Notes under the pieces: generated by a model
Seen by the model: the letters and a program-made list of their open reading frames with translations, nothing else
Told to the model about the DNA's origin: nothing
Database searches by the model: none
Made by a program: the position numbers and the translations under genes
NCBI GenBank assembly: GCA_965217825.1
Contig: OZ244571.1
Span: 248,001 to 312,000, forward strand
Origin: VXNE01 sp965217825
Lineage (GTDB): Bacteria; Pseudomonadota; Gammaproteobacteria; Pseudomonadales; Azotimanducaceae
Direction: 5' to 3'
Length of the DNA stretch: 64,000 bases
Part shown: positions 1-8,668 of the stretch, one piece after another
Layout of the letters: every line of letters starts with the position of its first letter
Numbering within the stretch: position 1 is the first letter of the stretch

Positions 1-428
1 GTGGCCCCCGTGAGTGCGTCCCAGTCGGCCTCCCAGCCAGAAAAGTGCGCCGGGAAAGCGACCAGCGCGGCGGCGTATCCGACCATCGCGGGGTTGAAGA
101 CGTTCTTTCCGATGCCGCCATAGAGTTGTTTGGCGAGGATGACCGCCATGGCCGCCGCGAATATCAGGATGCCTGGATCCAACGCAGGGGGAACGGCGAT
201 GGCGATCAGCGCGCAGGTCACCGGCGTACTGGCATCCTTGACGGCATCGAACTTGCGAAAACGGGCCCAGACCCAGCCGGCCTCCATGGCAACACCGGCG
301 CTCATGGTGACCGCCAGATTGACGAGTACGCCCGGACCAAAACAGTACGTCACAGCCAACAGAGCCGGGATGAGCGCCGCGCCGGTGCGCAGCATTACGC
401 CCCGCGTAACTAGCGCGGATGCGTCCAT
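1..428 (-). CDS. rnfD: RnfD, Na+/H+-translocating Rnf complex membrane subunit (partial)
   Basis: Membrane subunit of the Rnf/Rsx complex, which moves electrons between reduced ferredoxin and NADH coupled to ion transport. Only the N-terminal ~142 residues are present; the gene runs off the left edge. The translation contains the RnfD hallmark YGGIGKNVFNPAMVGY together with hydrophobic helices. The FMN-binding Thr region would lie outside the window. The chosen start (ATG at 428) overlaps the rnfC stop by about 19 bases; an internal ATG at 395, aligning with the first transmembrane helix, is the alternative. It is last of the visible metG-rnfA-rnfB-rnfC-rnfD series. Confidence 0.9.
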   Translation of the reverse strand, partial: MDASALVTRGVMLRTGAALIPALLAVTYCFGPGVLVNLAVTMSAGVAMEAGWVWARFRKFDAVKDASTPVTCALIAIAVPPALDPGILIFAAAMAVILAKQLYGGIGKNVFNPAMVGYAAALVAFPAHFSGWEADWDALTGA

Positions 429-1657
429 TCGCGGCGGGAAGTCATGCGGACTTCGCGTTCCTTGCGCTGTTCCGCGCGCTGTTGTTCCAGGCGCGCCTCG
501 CGTGCCGTATACCAGTCCCGCGCAAGCGCGGCGTTGCGCGCGCGGCGTGCCGACTCGTCAAGTTCCGACTTGCCATGTCGGAATGTCGCCAGAAGCGGCA
601 AGCGGCTTGGGCAAGCCATGTCGCAGGCACCGCATTCAACACAGTCAGCGAGTCTCAACCCGTCCATCTCGGACCAATGCCCTGCGTTGATGTGACGGAA
701 CAATTCCTGCGGCAGCAACCCTTCGGGACAAGCGCGCGCGCACCATCCGCAGCGGATGCATGGACTCGCCTCCCGGCGTGTGCGCACGCTGACCGCACGC
801 GTGGTCTTCGCAATGGACTCGCCTTCCGTCGCCACCCAGCCGGTCACCGGACCGCCGACCACCACCTGGCCCTCGGGCAACGGCAGTTCCGCGACAGGGT
901 GGCCGATACGCAGCCAGGCGTTTTCGTCGTGCACGGTGACAATACGTTCGATCAGGCGCTCCCCGCAGTGCCATGCGCGGTAAACGGCGAATACCGTGGC
1001 GACGTTGAATACCACGACGCCCACGTCCGTAGGAACTTCGCGGCCACGGCGAACAGGACTTCGAGACAGGTCCATGCCCAGCAACCGCGCTATCAGCGCA
1101 CGTTCGGAACCAGAGGGGTAGGGACCCGTCACCCGCGCGACTTCAGCGCCCGGAATATCATCCATACCCTCGCCGAGGGCGATGATCGTTCGCGGTCTTC
1201 CAAGGAAATCCGCCAAGGCCCTCATGCCCGACAACACCTCCTCGGTATGGCCGCGCAGGAGGGCGCCGTCCGCCGAAACACCCGGCTCGCATTCAACGGC
1301 ATTGACGATGAGGGTCGTCACGGCGGCGCTCCTGGCTTGTTGAAGTTTCAGCCAGGTCGGATAACCGGCCCCACCCAACCCGACGATGCCGGCGTCCCGC
1401 ACGCGCTCCGCGAGGTCCTTTGAGGTCAGGGGCGGTGCGGCGTCTTCACGCCCGTCGGGATACAGCAGCATTTCTGTCGCCGTCACCTCCACCACGCCGG
1501 ACGTGCCCGCATGCAAGTACCCCGCCTGTCTTGAACGCAAAGTGGCAAGCGCGTCGCCCGCACGGATACGGGTGCCGGAAGCCACTTTCGGTTCGTACCG
1601 CCCGCTGCGAGTGAGCAATGGGTACCGCAACACGCGAGGCAGGGCCAAACGCTTCAC
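410..1657 (-). CDS. rnfC: RnfC, Rnf complex NADH/FMN-binding iron-sulfur subunit
   Basis: Peripheral Rnf subunit of about 415 residues that links NADH to the membrane part of the complex. It shows the GLGGAGYPTWLKLQ flavin/NAD loop, the VNAVECEP motif and two 4Fe-4S clusters near the C-terminus (CIRCGWCARACPEG and CVECGACDMACPSR). The GTG at 1657 overlaps the rnfB stop (GTGA) and has a GGGAG ribosome site 5 bases upstream; an ATG at 1669 is also possible. It is a short version: the N-terminal HPP-type motif of E. coli RsxC and the long Ala/Lys-rich C-terminal tail are absent. The clusters are intact, so it is probably functional. Confidence 0.93.
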   Translation of the reverse strand: MKRLALPRVLRYPLLTRSGRYEPKVASGTRIRAGDALATLRSRQAGYLHAGTSGVVEVTATEMLLYPDGREDAAPPLTSKDLAERVRDAGIVGLGGAGYPTWLKLQQARSAAVTTLIVNAVECEPGVSADGALLRGHTEEVLSGMRALADFLGRPRTIIALGEGMDDIPGAEVARVTGPYPSGSERALIARLLGMDLSRSPVRRGREVPTDVGVVVFNVATVFAVYRAWHCGERLIERIVTVHDENAWLRIGHPVAELPLPEGQVVVGGPVTGWVATEGESIAKTTRAVSVRTRREASPCIRCGWCARACPEGLLPQELFRHINAGHWSEMDGLRLADCVECGACDMACPSRLPLLATFRHGKSELDESARRARNAALARDWYTAREARLEQQRAEQRKEREVRMTSRREWTHPR

Positions 1658-2163
1658 GGCCGCTCCCATTTCAAGGTCGCTTCCGCTATCGGCTCGAGGG
1701 AGATGCAATCGACCGGACACGGCGCGAGGCAAAGCTCACATCCCGTGCAGCGCGCCTCAATGACCGTATGCACATACTTGCTCGCGCCGACAATGGCGTC
1801 CACCGGACACGCCGCGAGACACAACGCACAACCGATACACGCCTTTTCATCGATCACGGCCACGCAGTCGGCGGGCCCCACCACTACAGGTTGCTCCGCT
1901 TCCCGTCCGAGCAGCGCCGCAATTGCCTCGGCGGTCGCCTGCCCGCCTGGCGGACATAGATCGAGCGGCGCGCCGGCGGCGATCGCTTCCGCATAGGGTC
2001 GACAACCGGGATAGCCGCACTGCGCGCATTGGGTTTGCGGCAACAAGGCATCGATGGCGGCCGCCAGGCTATCCCCATCCTCCGAAAAACGCTTGCGCGC
2101 GAACCCCAGGGCGGCGCCAATAACCAACCCAAGCAGGCCAAGAACCAGCGCGGCCAGGATCAT
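1654..2163 (-). CDS. rnfB: RnfB, Rnf complex ferredoxin-like electron-transfer subunit
   Basis: Membrane-anchored iron-sulfur protein (169 aa) that passes electrons within the Rnf complex. The N-terminus is one transmembrane helix. A 4Fe-4S motif (CAQCGYPGCRPYAEAI) follows, and the C-terminal half has two bacterial ferredoxin motifs (CIGCALCLAACPVDAI and CTGCELCLAPCPVDCI). The start ATG at 2163 overlaps the rnfA stop as ATGA, and the end overlaps rnfC, so rnfA-rnfB-rnfC should be translationally coupled. Length and motif order are standard for gammaproteobacterial RnfB. Confidence 0.95.
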   Translation of the reverse strand: MILAALVLGLLGLVIGAALGFARKRFSEDGDSLAAAIDALLPQTQCAQCGYPGCRPYAEAIAAGAPLDLCPPGGQATAEAIAALLGREAEQPVVVGPADCVAVIDEKACIGCALCLAACPVDAIVGASKYVHTVIEARCTGCELCLAPCPVDCISLEPIAEATLKWERP

Positions 2164-2738
2164 TGGCCGATGCCCCGCAGACCGTAGAAAGCAAGCGACA
2201 TGATGCCGACGGTGATCAGGGCCACCGGAGTGCCCTGCACGGCGGGCGCTATCGCTTCCATTTCGAAGCGCTCACGCAAGGCGGCGAAGCACACGATCAC
2301 GACGGAAAAGCCAAGAGCCGCGCCGAGTGCCACGGCGATGGTCTGCAGCAAGCCCGCGCCGCTGTCGGTGACGATCAAGGCCACGCCTAGCACCGCGCAG
2401 TTCGAGGTGATCAGCGGCAAATAGACGCCGAGCAGTTGGTGGAGCAGCGGACTCACGCGCTTGACGAAGGCTTCGGTGAACTGCACGACGCCGGCGATGG
2501 CGACGATGAAGGCGACTATCCTGAGGTAGCCGAGATCCAGCGGCACCAACAGGTAGTGGTGCATCGCGAACGCGGCCAAGCTCGATACGGTAAGCACGAA
2601 CGCCGTCGCAAGACCCATGGGCACGGCCGTGTCGAACCGGTTCGATACTCCCATGAACGGACACAGCCCGAGGAACTGGACCAGTACGAAGTTGTTGACC
2701 AGCGCGGCCGTGACGAGCAGAAGCAGCAGCTCGCTCAG
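2160..2738 (-). CDS. rnfA: RnfA, Rnf complex membrane subunit with apparent CTG start
   Basis: Integral membrane subunit of the Rnf complex with six predicted helices; conserved stretches include NNFVLVQFLGLCPFMGVS and LPLITSNCAVLGVAL. The first ATG (2654) would cut away the conserved first helix. Reading back in frame, similarity to E. coli RsxA continues to the codon directly after the metG stop, where the only possible initiator is CTG at 2738. A GGAGG Shine-Dalgarno sequence (complement of 2747-2751, inside the end of metG) lies 8 bases upstream. Starting there gives 192 residues, against 193 in E. coli. A CTG start is therefore inferred. Confidence 0.9.
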   Translation of the reverse strand: MSELLLLLVTAALVNNFVLVQFLGLCPFMGVSNRFDTAVPMGLATAFVLTVSSLAAFAMHHYLLVPLDLGYLRIVAFIVAIAGVVQFTEAFVKRVSPLLHQLLGVYLPLITSNCAVLGVALIVTDSGAGLLQTIAVALGAALGFSVVIVCFAALRERFEMEAIAPAVQGTPVALITVGIMSLAFYGLRGIGQ

Positions 2739-4778
2739 TTAGCGAACCTCCATTCCCGGGACGGCGCCATCGTCCGGCGTCACCAGGAATATCTCGCGGC
2801 CGCCGGAACCTGCGGCGAGAACCATGCCCTCAGAAGTGCCGAAACGCATCTTGCGCGGCGCGAGGTTAGCTACGACGATGGCGTAACGTCCGACGAGGCC
2901 CGCCGGATCGTACGCCTCCTTGATGCCCGAAAAGACTTCCCGACGATGATCGCCCACATCGAGCGTCAGTTTCAGAAGCTTGTCGGCACCTTCCACCGGG
3001 AGCGCCTCGACGATGCGCGCGACGCGCAGGTCTACCTTCGCAAAGTCCTCGATCCTGATGGAACTTTTATCGGGTTCCCGAACGGGTTCCCGAACGGGTT
3101 TGCTCTCGACCGGAGGCGGTTCATCCTCCTTCGAAGCTTCCACAACACGTTCGACGGCCTTTTTTTCGATGCGCCGGATGAGGGGCTTGAACCTGCCGAT
3201 ACGGTGATCGACCAGGGGTTTCGCCGCGTCTTCCCAGGTCATCGGAGGCACATTGAGGAACGCCTCCGTCCTTTCCGCGAAGGCCGGCAGGATCGGCTTC
3301 AAATAGAGCGCGATGACGCGAAACAGGTTGATGCCCATGGAGCAGACGTCCTGCACCTCCCCGGCGCGGTCCGCTTCCTTGATGAGACGCCACGGCGCAT
3401 GGCTATCGATGTAGCGATTCGCCATGTCGGCCAACGCGGTGATCTCCCGCACCGCGCGACTGACCGAACCGGTGTCGTACAGGTCGGCCAACCGCTCTCG
3501 CGCGCCGGCAACTTCCTGCCACAAGTGCGTATCGTGGAGCGTCGGCGTCAGCATCGAGTCGAAGTGCCTGTGCAGAAACCCCGCGCACCGAGACGCGATA
3601 TTGACGATCTTGCCGACCAGGTCCGCGTTCACGCGCTGGACGAAGTCATCGAAATTGATATCGATGTCGTCCGTATTCGGCGACAGCTTGGTCGCGAAGT
3701 AGTACCGCAGATACTCGGGATCGAGGTGATCAAGGTACGTCGAGGCATTGATGAAGGTGCCTCGCGACTTCGACATCTTCTCGCCCCCCCCGGTGATGAA
3801 ACCGTGCGTATGCACGCGCGTCGGCGTGCGGAAATCCGCCGCCGACAAGACTGCGGGCCAGAACAGGGCGTGGAAGTTGATGATGTCCTTGCCGATGAAA
3901 TGGTGCACCTCGCAATCCGAGTCGGGATGCCAGAACTCGTCGAAGTCGACACCCGACCGGGCGCAGTAGTCCTTGAAGCTCGCCATATAGCCGATGGGGG
4001 CATCCACCCAGACGTAGAAGTACTTGCCGTCGGCACCCGGGATCTCGAAGCCGAAATACGGCGCATCGCGGCTGATGTCCCACGGCTTCAAACCCTCGTC
4101 GAGCCACTCGGCGAGCTTGTTGGCGACCTCCGGCTGGACCGTGCCGCTTCGGGTCCAGGATTTCAGGAAGTCCTCGGATTTGGCCAGGTCGACGAAGTAG
4201 TGCATGGACGCCTTCAGGATGGGCACGGCCCCTGACAGGACGGAGCGCGGCTCGGAGAGTTCCGTGGCGTCGTAGGTCGCGCCGCACACATCGCAGTTGT
4301 CGCCCGGTTGATCCTCGGCCCCGCATCGGGGGCAGGCGCCGCGAACGTAACGGTCGGCAAGAAACAGCCCCTGCTCGGGGTCGTAGAGTTGCTCTACTTC
4401 CTCGGTGAAGATATGGCCCTTCTCCTGGAGCCGCCGGAAAATGAGCTCCGAGTAGTACCGATTCTCGTCCGAATGCGTGCTGTGAAAGTTGTCGTGCGCG
4501 ATGTGAAAACGGGCGAAATCCGCCGCGTGCGAGGCGCGCATTGCTTCGCCCCACTCCTCAGGCGTCATGCCCTCTTCCTCCGCCTTCAGCATGGTCGCCG
4601 TGCCATGCGCATCCTCGGCGCAGACATAGATGCATTGATTGCCTGCCAGACGCTGAAAACGCACCCAAATATCGGTCTGGATGTTTTCCAGCAGATGACC
4701 GAGGTGAATAGGGCCGTTGGAGTAGGGCAATGCGCTGGTGACGAGAATCCGTCGCTGACCGCGAGCCTTCGGGCTCAT
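2739..4778 (-). CDS. metG: Methionyl-tRNA synthetase
   Basis: Charges tRNA-Met in the cytoplasm; 679 residues, the long dimeric type. Visible signatures are the class I HLGH motif (PIHLGHLLENIQTD), the zinc knuckle (CPRCG and CDVCG) around residues 145-165, and the KMSKS loop (GGGEKMSKSRGTF). The C-terminal ~100 residues form a Trbp111-like tRNA-binding domain (KVDLRVARI to KMRFGTSEGM). The linker before that domain carries a short in-frame tandem repeat, VREPVREP, from 12-bp DNA repeats. It is first of the metG-rnfABCD series, sits divergently from apbC, and its leader contains a tandem repeat array. Confidence 0.97.
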   Translation of the reverse strand: MSPKARGQRRILVTSALPYSNGPIHLGHLLENIQTDIWVRFQRLAGNQCIYVCAEDAHGTATMLKAEEEGMTPEEWGEAMRASHAADFARFHIAHDNFHSTHSDENRYYSELIFRRLQEKGHIFTEEVEQLYDPEQGLFLADRYVRGACPRCGAEDQPGDNCDVCGATYDATELSEPRSVLSGAVPILKASMHYFVDLAKSEDFLKSWTRSGTVQPEVANKLAEWLDEGLKPWDISRDAPYFGFEIPGADGKYFYVWVDAPIGYMASFKDYCARSGVDFDEFWHPDSDCEVHHFIGKDIINFHALFWPAVLSAADFRTPTRVHTHGFITGGGEKMSKSRGTFINASTYLDHLDPEYLRYYFATKLSPNTDDIDINFDDFVQRVNADLVGKIVNIASRCAGFLHRHFDSMLTPTLHDTHLWQEVAGARERLADLYDTGSVSRAVREITALADMANRYIDSHAPWRLIKEADRAGEVQDVCSMGINLFRVIALYLKPILPAFAERTEAFLNVPPMTWEDAAKPLVDHRIGRFKPLIRRIEKKAVERVVEASKEDEPPPVESKPVREPVREPDKSSIRIEDFAKVDLRVARIVEALPVEGADKLLKLTLDVGDHRREVFSGIKEAYDPAGLVGRYAIVVANLAPRKMRFGTSEGMVLAAGSGGREIFLVTPDDGAVPGMEVR
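3071..3100. repeat. In-frame 12-bp tandem repeat in metG linker
   Basis: About 2.5 copies of cgggttcccgaa. On the metG strand it encodes VREP repeats in the linker before the C-terminal tRNA-binding domain. The same 12-mer recurs in the racemase gene at 54624-54667, and an 11-bp version lies at 40227-40260. Confidence 0.85.
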
Positions 4779-4838
4779 GGCTGCCCCCGTGACGCCAAGC
4801 GTTCGCGTCGGCTCCAGTGTTGGCGAGCGCTTCTTTTT

Positions 4839-4898
4839 ATAGAGAGAGTCATAGAGAGAGTCATAGAGAGAGTCATGGCGAGAGAGTCATGGCGAGAG
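4839..4898. repeat. Tandem repeats in metG/apbC divergent region
   Basis: Three perfect copies of the 12-mer atagagagagtc (4839-4874), followed by one full and one partial copy of a 14-bp variant, atggcgagagagtc. The array lies in the metG leader, about 60 bp upstream of its start, and upstream of the apbC promoter. Such an array is prone to slippage, so copy number may vary between strains. Confidence 0.9.
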
Positions 4899-4949
4899 CT
4901 TCCAGCCCCTTGCGCATTTGGGGGTTCGGGTGCGGTGGGCAATATACCC

Positions 4950-4955
4950 TATAAT
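4950..4955 (+). promoter_or_regulatory. Putative -10 box for apbC-dcd
   Basis: A perfect TATAAT hexamer 42 bases upstream of the apbC start. No good -35 is visible (only GGGTTCGGG-like sequence about 19 bases upstream), so this may be a weak or activator-dependent promoter. Confidence 0.4.
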
Positions 4956-4997
4956 CGCTCCCCTTTATCGGAGCCGGCAGGGCGCGGAGCGCAGAAG

Positions 4998-6044
4998 ATG
5001 GCGGCGAAAGGGCGGTCCCTGGAGACATTCCGGGATCCGATTCTCTCCGCGACCTGGGGCGAGCTGGGCGCGGTGCGGCGCATGGCGAACCTGGACGGCA
5101 AGTGGCACGCGCAGGTGCATCTCGGCTACCCGGTGGGCGGTGTCGAAGGAGACTACGCGCGCGCCGTCTCCGACTGGCTCGGCGAAGATCTCGACCTCGA
5201 CCTCGAATTCCGTGCGCCCGAAGCACGCGGCATTCCGGGCGCGAAGAACATCATTGCCGTCGCCTCCGGCAAGGGCGGCGTCGGCAAATCCACCACCGCA
5301 GTCAATCTCGCCCTCGCCCTGGACCGCCTCGGCGCGAAGAGCGGCATTCTCGACGCCGACATCTATGGTCCAAGCCAGGGCATCATGCTCGGGATTGCCG
5401 AAGGACATCGGCCCGAGGTGCGGAACGAACAATTTTTTGTCCCGATCAAGGCGCACGGTATCGAAGCGATGTCCATGAGCATGATGGTGACAAGCAGGAC
5501 GCCGATGGTATGGCGCGGCCCAATGGTTTCAGGGGCCCTGAGACAGCTTCTCGAACAGTCGGCCTGGGGTGATCTGGATTACCTTGTCGTCGATATGCCG
5601 CCCGGGACCGGCGATATCCAGCTCACCCTGTCCCAGACCGTTCCCGTTGGCGGTGCCATCATCGTCACCACTCCCCAGGATATCGCGCTTGCGGACGCCA
5701 GAAAGGGCATCGAGATGTTCTCCAAGGTCAACATACCGATCCTCGGGATCGTGGAGAACATGAGCTATTTCGTTTGCGACGGCTGCGGCCAAACTCACCA
5801 CCTGTTCGGTGCCGGCGGGGGTGCGCGCGTCGCGGAAGAATATGGCGTCGAACTGCTCGGGGCGCTGCCGCTGACAGCGAGGATACGGGAACAGGCGGAC
5901 GGTGGCCGACCGACCGTCGCCGCCGACCCCGATAGCGACGTCGCCCGGAGCTACATGGACTGCGCGCGCCGCGCCGCCGCCGCGCTGTGGCGCGCCGTGG
6001 CATCCCAGGCTCCACCACCCGCCATACGAATGGACGACGCATGA
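4998..6044 (+). CDS. apbC: Mrp/ApbC family iron-sulfur cluster carrier ATPase
   Basis: Cytoplasmic P-loop ATPase that carries and transfers 4Fe-4S clusters to apoproteins; 348 residues. It shows the deviant Walker A VASGKGGVGKSTTAVNLA, the IYGPSQGIMLG and MPPGTGDIQLTLSQ stretches, and the VCDGCGQ cluster-ligand motif near the C-terminus. The open frame extends upstream to 4308, but homology starts near MAAKGRSLE, so the ATG at 4998, preceded by a GGAG, is used. Its end overlaps dcd as ATGA. Linkage of apbC-dcd to divergent metG-rnf is common in gammaproteobacteria. Confidence 0.95.
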   Translation: MAAKGRSLETFRDPILSATWGELGAVRRMANLDGKWHAQVHLGYPVGGVEGDYARAVSDWLGEDLDLDLEFRAPEARGIPGAKNIIAVASGKGGVGKSTTAVNLALALDRLGAKSGILDADIYGPSQGIMLGIAEGHRPEVRNEQFFVPIKAHGIEAMSMSMMVTSRTPMVWRGPMVSGALRQLLEQSAWGDLDYLVVDMPPGTGDIQLTLSQTVPVGGAIIVTTPQDIALADARKGIEMFSKVNIPILGIVENMSYFVCDGCGQTHHLFGAGGGARVAEEYGVELLGALPLTARIREQADGGRPTVAADPDSDVARSYMDCARRAAAALWRAVASQAPPPAIRMDDA

Positions 6045-6607
6045 GCATCAAGTCCGATCGCTGGATTCGCGACATGGCGCGCGAACACCGCATGATCGAG
6101 CCGTTCGAACCGCACCAGGTTCGCCGCAGCGACGGCGTTGGCGTCATCTCCTACGGCACCTCCAGTTACGGCTACGACGTCCGTTGCGCCCCCGCGTTCA
6201 AGGTGTTCACGAATATTTTCTCCGCCACCGTGGACCCCAAGGCGTTCGACGAACGCAGTTTCGTGGACGTGAGGAACGATAGCTGCATCGTGCCGCCCAA
6301 TTCCTTCGCGCTCGCCAGCACCATCGAATACTTCCGTATCCCGAGGGACGTCCTGACCCTGTGCGTGGGCAAGTCCACGTACTCGCGTTGCGGAATCATT
6401 GTCAACGTCACGCCCCTGGAACCGGAATGGGAGGGGCATGTGACGCTCGAGTTTTCCAACACAACCAATCTCCCCGCAAAGATCTACGCGAACGAGGGAG
6501 TCGCTCAACTGTTGTTTTTCCAGTCTGACGAACATTGTGAAACGAGTTACAAGGATCGGGGCGGGAAATACCAGGGCCAAAGAGGAGTCACCCTGCCGAA
6601 GACGTAG
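6041..6607 (+). CDS. dcd: dCTP deaminase
   Basis: Deaminates dCTP to dUTP, feeding thymidylate synthesis; 188 residues, the usual length. It starts MSIKSDRWIRDMA and contains SYGTSSYGYDVR, the catalytic-region stretch GKSTYSRCGI, and TPLEPEWEGHVTLEFSN ahead of the C-terminal lid. The ATG at 6041 overlaps the apbC stop, so the two genes are coupled. A hairpin follows 16 bases after the stop. Confidence 0.97.
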   Translation: MSIKSDRWIRDMAREHRMIEPFEPHQVRRSDGVGVISYGTSSYGYDVRCAPAFKVFTNIFSATVDPKAFDERSFVDVRNDSCIVPPNSFALASTIEYFRIPRDVLTLCVGKSTYSRCGIIVNVTPLEPEWEGHVTLEFSNTTNLPAKIYANEGVAQLLFFQSDEHCETSYKDRGGKYQGQRGVTLPKT

Positions 6608-6623
6608 GCACACTCCATGGACC

Positions 6624-6647
6624 GGCGCGGCGGGAAAGCGCCGCGCC
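6624..6647 (+). terminator. Hairpin after dcd
   Basis: Perfect 9-bp GC stem (GGCGCGGCG / CGCCGCGCC) with a 6-base loop, 16 bases after dcd. There is no following T run, so it is either a poor intrinsic terminator or an RNA 3'-end stabiliser. Confidence 0.5.
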
Positions 6648-6721
6648 CACATCGGGTTGCGAAATAACGGCAAAAAAACCCATCATTAACATGTAATTGA
6701 GGCAAACAGGGCAAATCAAGC

Positions 6722-8464
6722 TTGGCGGAAACTCTCGGTCCGAGAAGGCCAAGCGACCCGAAGCGGTACCTTCTGCTCTTGCTTCCACCGCTTCTGGTCG
6801 CGGTCGCCTTGTCCGGCGTACTGATTTTTTTTGACAGTCCCGACTCCAGGCAGGAACTGGACGAGGACCTGTGCGCGCTCGAACCGGACCAGTCGGCTGG
6901 ACGCGCCGTGTTCCTGCTCGACTTTCGCAAACCGACGGACGAAGCGAACCTGTCATTGCCGGGCGAGTTGCTGCACGACGTGAGTCTCGGCCTGAGCGCT
7001 AACACCGAACTGCGCGTATTTGCCCTCGCGACGGACCCTCGAGCACCTCGGTTTCCACTCGACCGGGTGTGCAAGCCCTACAATAACGCCGACTTGCAGA
7101 TCGGCACCGCCAAGGACCAGAGAAACACGCTGCGGGACTGCGACGACCTGCCCGCGCAGCTTCCGGCGTCCCTGCGTGAGGCCGCAGACCGTTTCTGCGG
7201 TCGTCGCGACGCGTTGCAGAGCCGCGTCGACGCGCTGGCGAGAAATCAGCCGGAAATGCCGGTCGCCAACTCCTACCTCATCGAGGCACTGGAGGATACC
7301 GCCATGGAGTTGTCGGAAGGCTCCGGGCCGCGAACGATCTACGTATTCTCCGACATGATGCAGCACGCCGCGTGGTACTCCCATCTCGACCTCGAATGGA
7401 CGGACTGGAACTTCGCGGACTTCACCGCGACCCGCGCGCGGCAGACGGGACGCCTGGGCAGGCGTCCGCCGGTCTCCAACCTTGCCGTGCAGGTCTACTA
7501 TTTGCCGCGACTCGACCTGACCGAGCACCCGCGGCCGAAGCGTGCTCACCAGGCATTCTGGCAAGAATATTTCGCCGACGCGCAGTTGACATTCAATGAA
7601 CAACCGGCATTGCCCGCATATGCGGCGGAACCCCTCATGGATAGATTGACGCCCGAAGATCTCGCGGCACTGGAGCGCGAGCGAATCGAGGAAGAGCGCG
7701 CAGAAGCGGCACGGATGCTCGCGGAAGTACAGAGGGAAAGGGAGGCGTTGGAAGACGAGTTGCGCAAGATTGCCGAAGAGCGGGCGCGCACCACCGTTGC
7801 GCCCAAAGCGCAACCCCAACGCGCAGCGGACTTGCGCCGTCAACAGCAATCGCTGGCCGACCAAAGAGAACAACTGGACGCACGGCAGGCGGAAATAGGC
7901 GAGATCGCAGCGGAGGAACCAGCAGAAGTCGAAATACCGCCGCCAGCCCAAATCGCGGAACAACGAACCGTTCCAGAGACGGCCGAACCGAGCACCGTCG
8001 CGAGTGAGCCGACCGTTCCCGAAGCGGTCGTCGCCAGCGACGGGCTGGCTAGGGTCGAACCCGCCGCTTCCGTGTCCGACGATCCGTCCGACGCCGAGCC
8101 CGTTGGGCAACTGGCACTGGCAAGCGATCAGTTCGCCACGACGGATTTGCCCCCATGTGATGTGGCTCTGCTGCCGAAGTTCCTTGCCGAAGCCGCTACG
8201 GACATATACCCGGGACGCCGCCGAATGAACTATGGATCGGCCACCATCGCCGTTCGTTACACGCTCGACGAACAGGGCGCGACCGTCAACGACGAGATCG
8301 CCGTCATCCCTGAGCAATCCAGCGCCGAGCGGCCCCGGTCTTTCGACCTTTTCGCCCGCACCGCGATGCAGGTAGTCAGAAACTGGGTCTTCGAAATCGG
8401 GGACGACGGTGCATGTCGCAAGCGCCAGGAGCGGTCGATCGAATTCCAGTTCCGGTACAACTGA
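6722..8464 (+). CDS. Membrane-anchored protein with coiled coil and TonB-like C-terminal domain
   Basis: A 580-residue protein of unknown role. A short basic cytoplasmic start is followed by one transmembrane helix (about residues 18-40). Residues 60-300 resemble a degenerate von Willebrand A/periplasmic fold (AVFLLDFRKPTDE; RTIYVFSDMMQHA). Residues ~310-410 are a charged coiled coil, then comes a Pro/Glu-rich linker. The last ~100 residues look like a TonB C-terminal domain (YPGRRRMNYGSATIAVRYTL to FDLFARTAMQVVRNWVFEI). The start is TTG at 6722; no in-frame ATG precedes the helix. It precedes a Roadblock-like gene. An envelope-spanning role is inferred from the architecture. Confidence 0.7.
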   Translation: MAETLGPRRPSDPKRYLLLLLPPLLVAVALSGVLIFFDSPDSRQELDEDLCALEPDQSAGRAVFLLDFRKPTDEANLSLPGELLHDVSLGLSANTELRVFALATDPRAPRFPLDRVCKPYNNADLQIGTAKDQRNTLRDCDDLPAQLPASLREAADRFCGRRDALQSRVDALARNQPEMPVANSYLIEALEDTAMELSEGSGPRTIYVFSDMMQHAAWYSHLDLEWTDWNFADFTATRARQTGRLGRRPPVSNLAVQVYYLPRLDLTEHPRPKRAHQAFWQEYFADAQLTFNEQPALPAYAAEPLMDRLTPEDLAALERERIEEERAEAARMLAEVQREREALEDELRKIAEERARTTVAPKAQPQRAADLRRQQQSLADQREQLDARQAEIGEIAAEEPAEVEIPPPAQIAEQRTVPETAEPSTVASEPTVPEAVVASDGLARVEPAASVSDDPSDAEPVGQLALASDQFATTDLPPCDVALLPKFLAEAATDIYPGRRRMNYGSATIAVRYTLDEQGATVNDEIAVIPEQSSAERPRSFDLFARTAMQVVRNWVFEIGDDGACRKRQERSIEFQFRYN

Positions 8465-8668
8465 TCCGATTTCAGCCGGATCGCTGACAAGGGCATGATG
8501 CTGGCCGGCACACTTCGCCAAGCCTCTTGTTGGTTGACCGAATGTGATCTGGTTTCAATCAGGATGGCCCAGCGGCGGGAGGTTGCGGATGACCAGCTAA
8601 CGTTGCATCATCCGTCGGCTGCAAATTCGGGCGACGCAATGGTACGGCGGCGCCCACAGGAGATTGAG

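Noticed and set aside
2436..4235. 599-codon plus-strand open frame antisense to metG
   Set aside because: Shadow frame in GC-rich DNA; metG on the other strand is certain.
6624..6647. Strong intrinsic terminator after dcd
   Set aside because: The stem is perfect but there is no T tract, so it is only called a tentative terminator.
6953..8521. 522-codon minus-strand open frame
   Set aside because: Shadow of the coiled-coil/TonB-like gene; no recognisable protein features.
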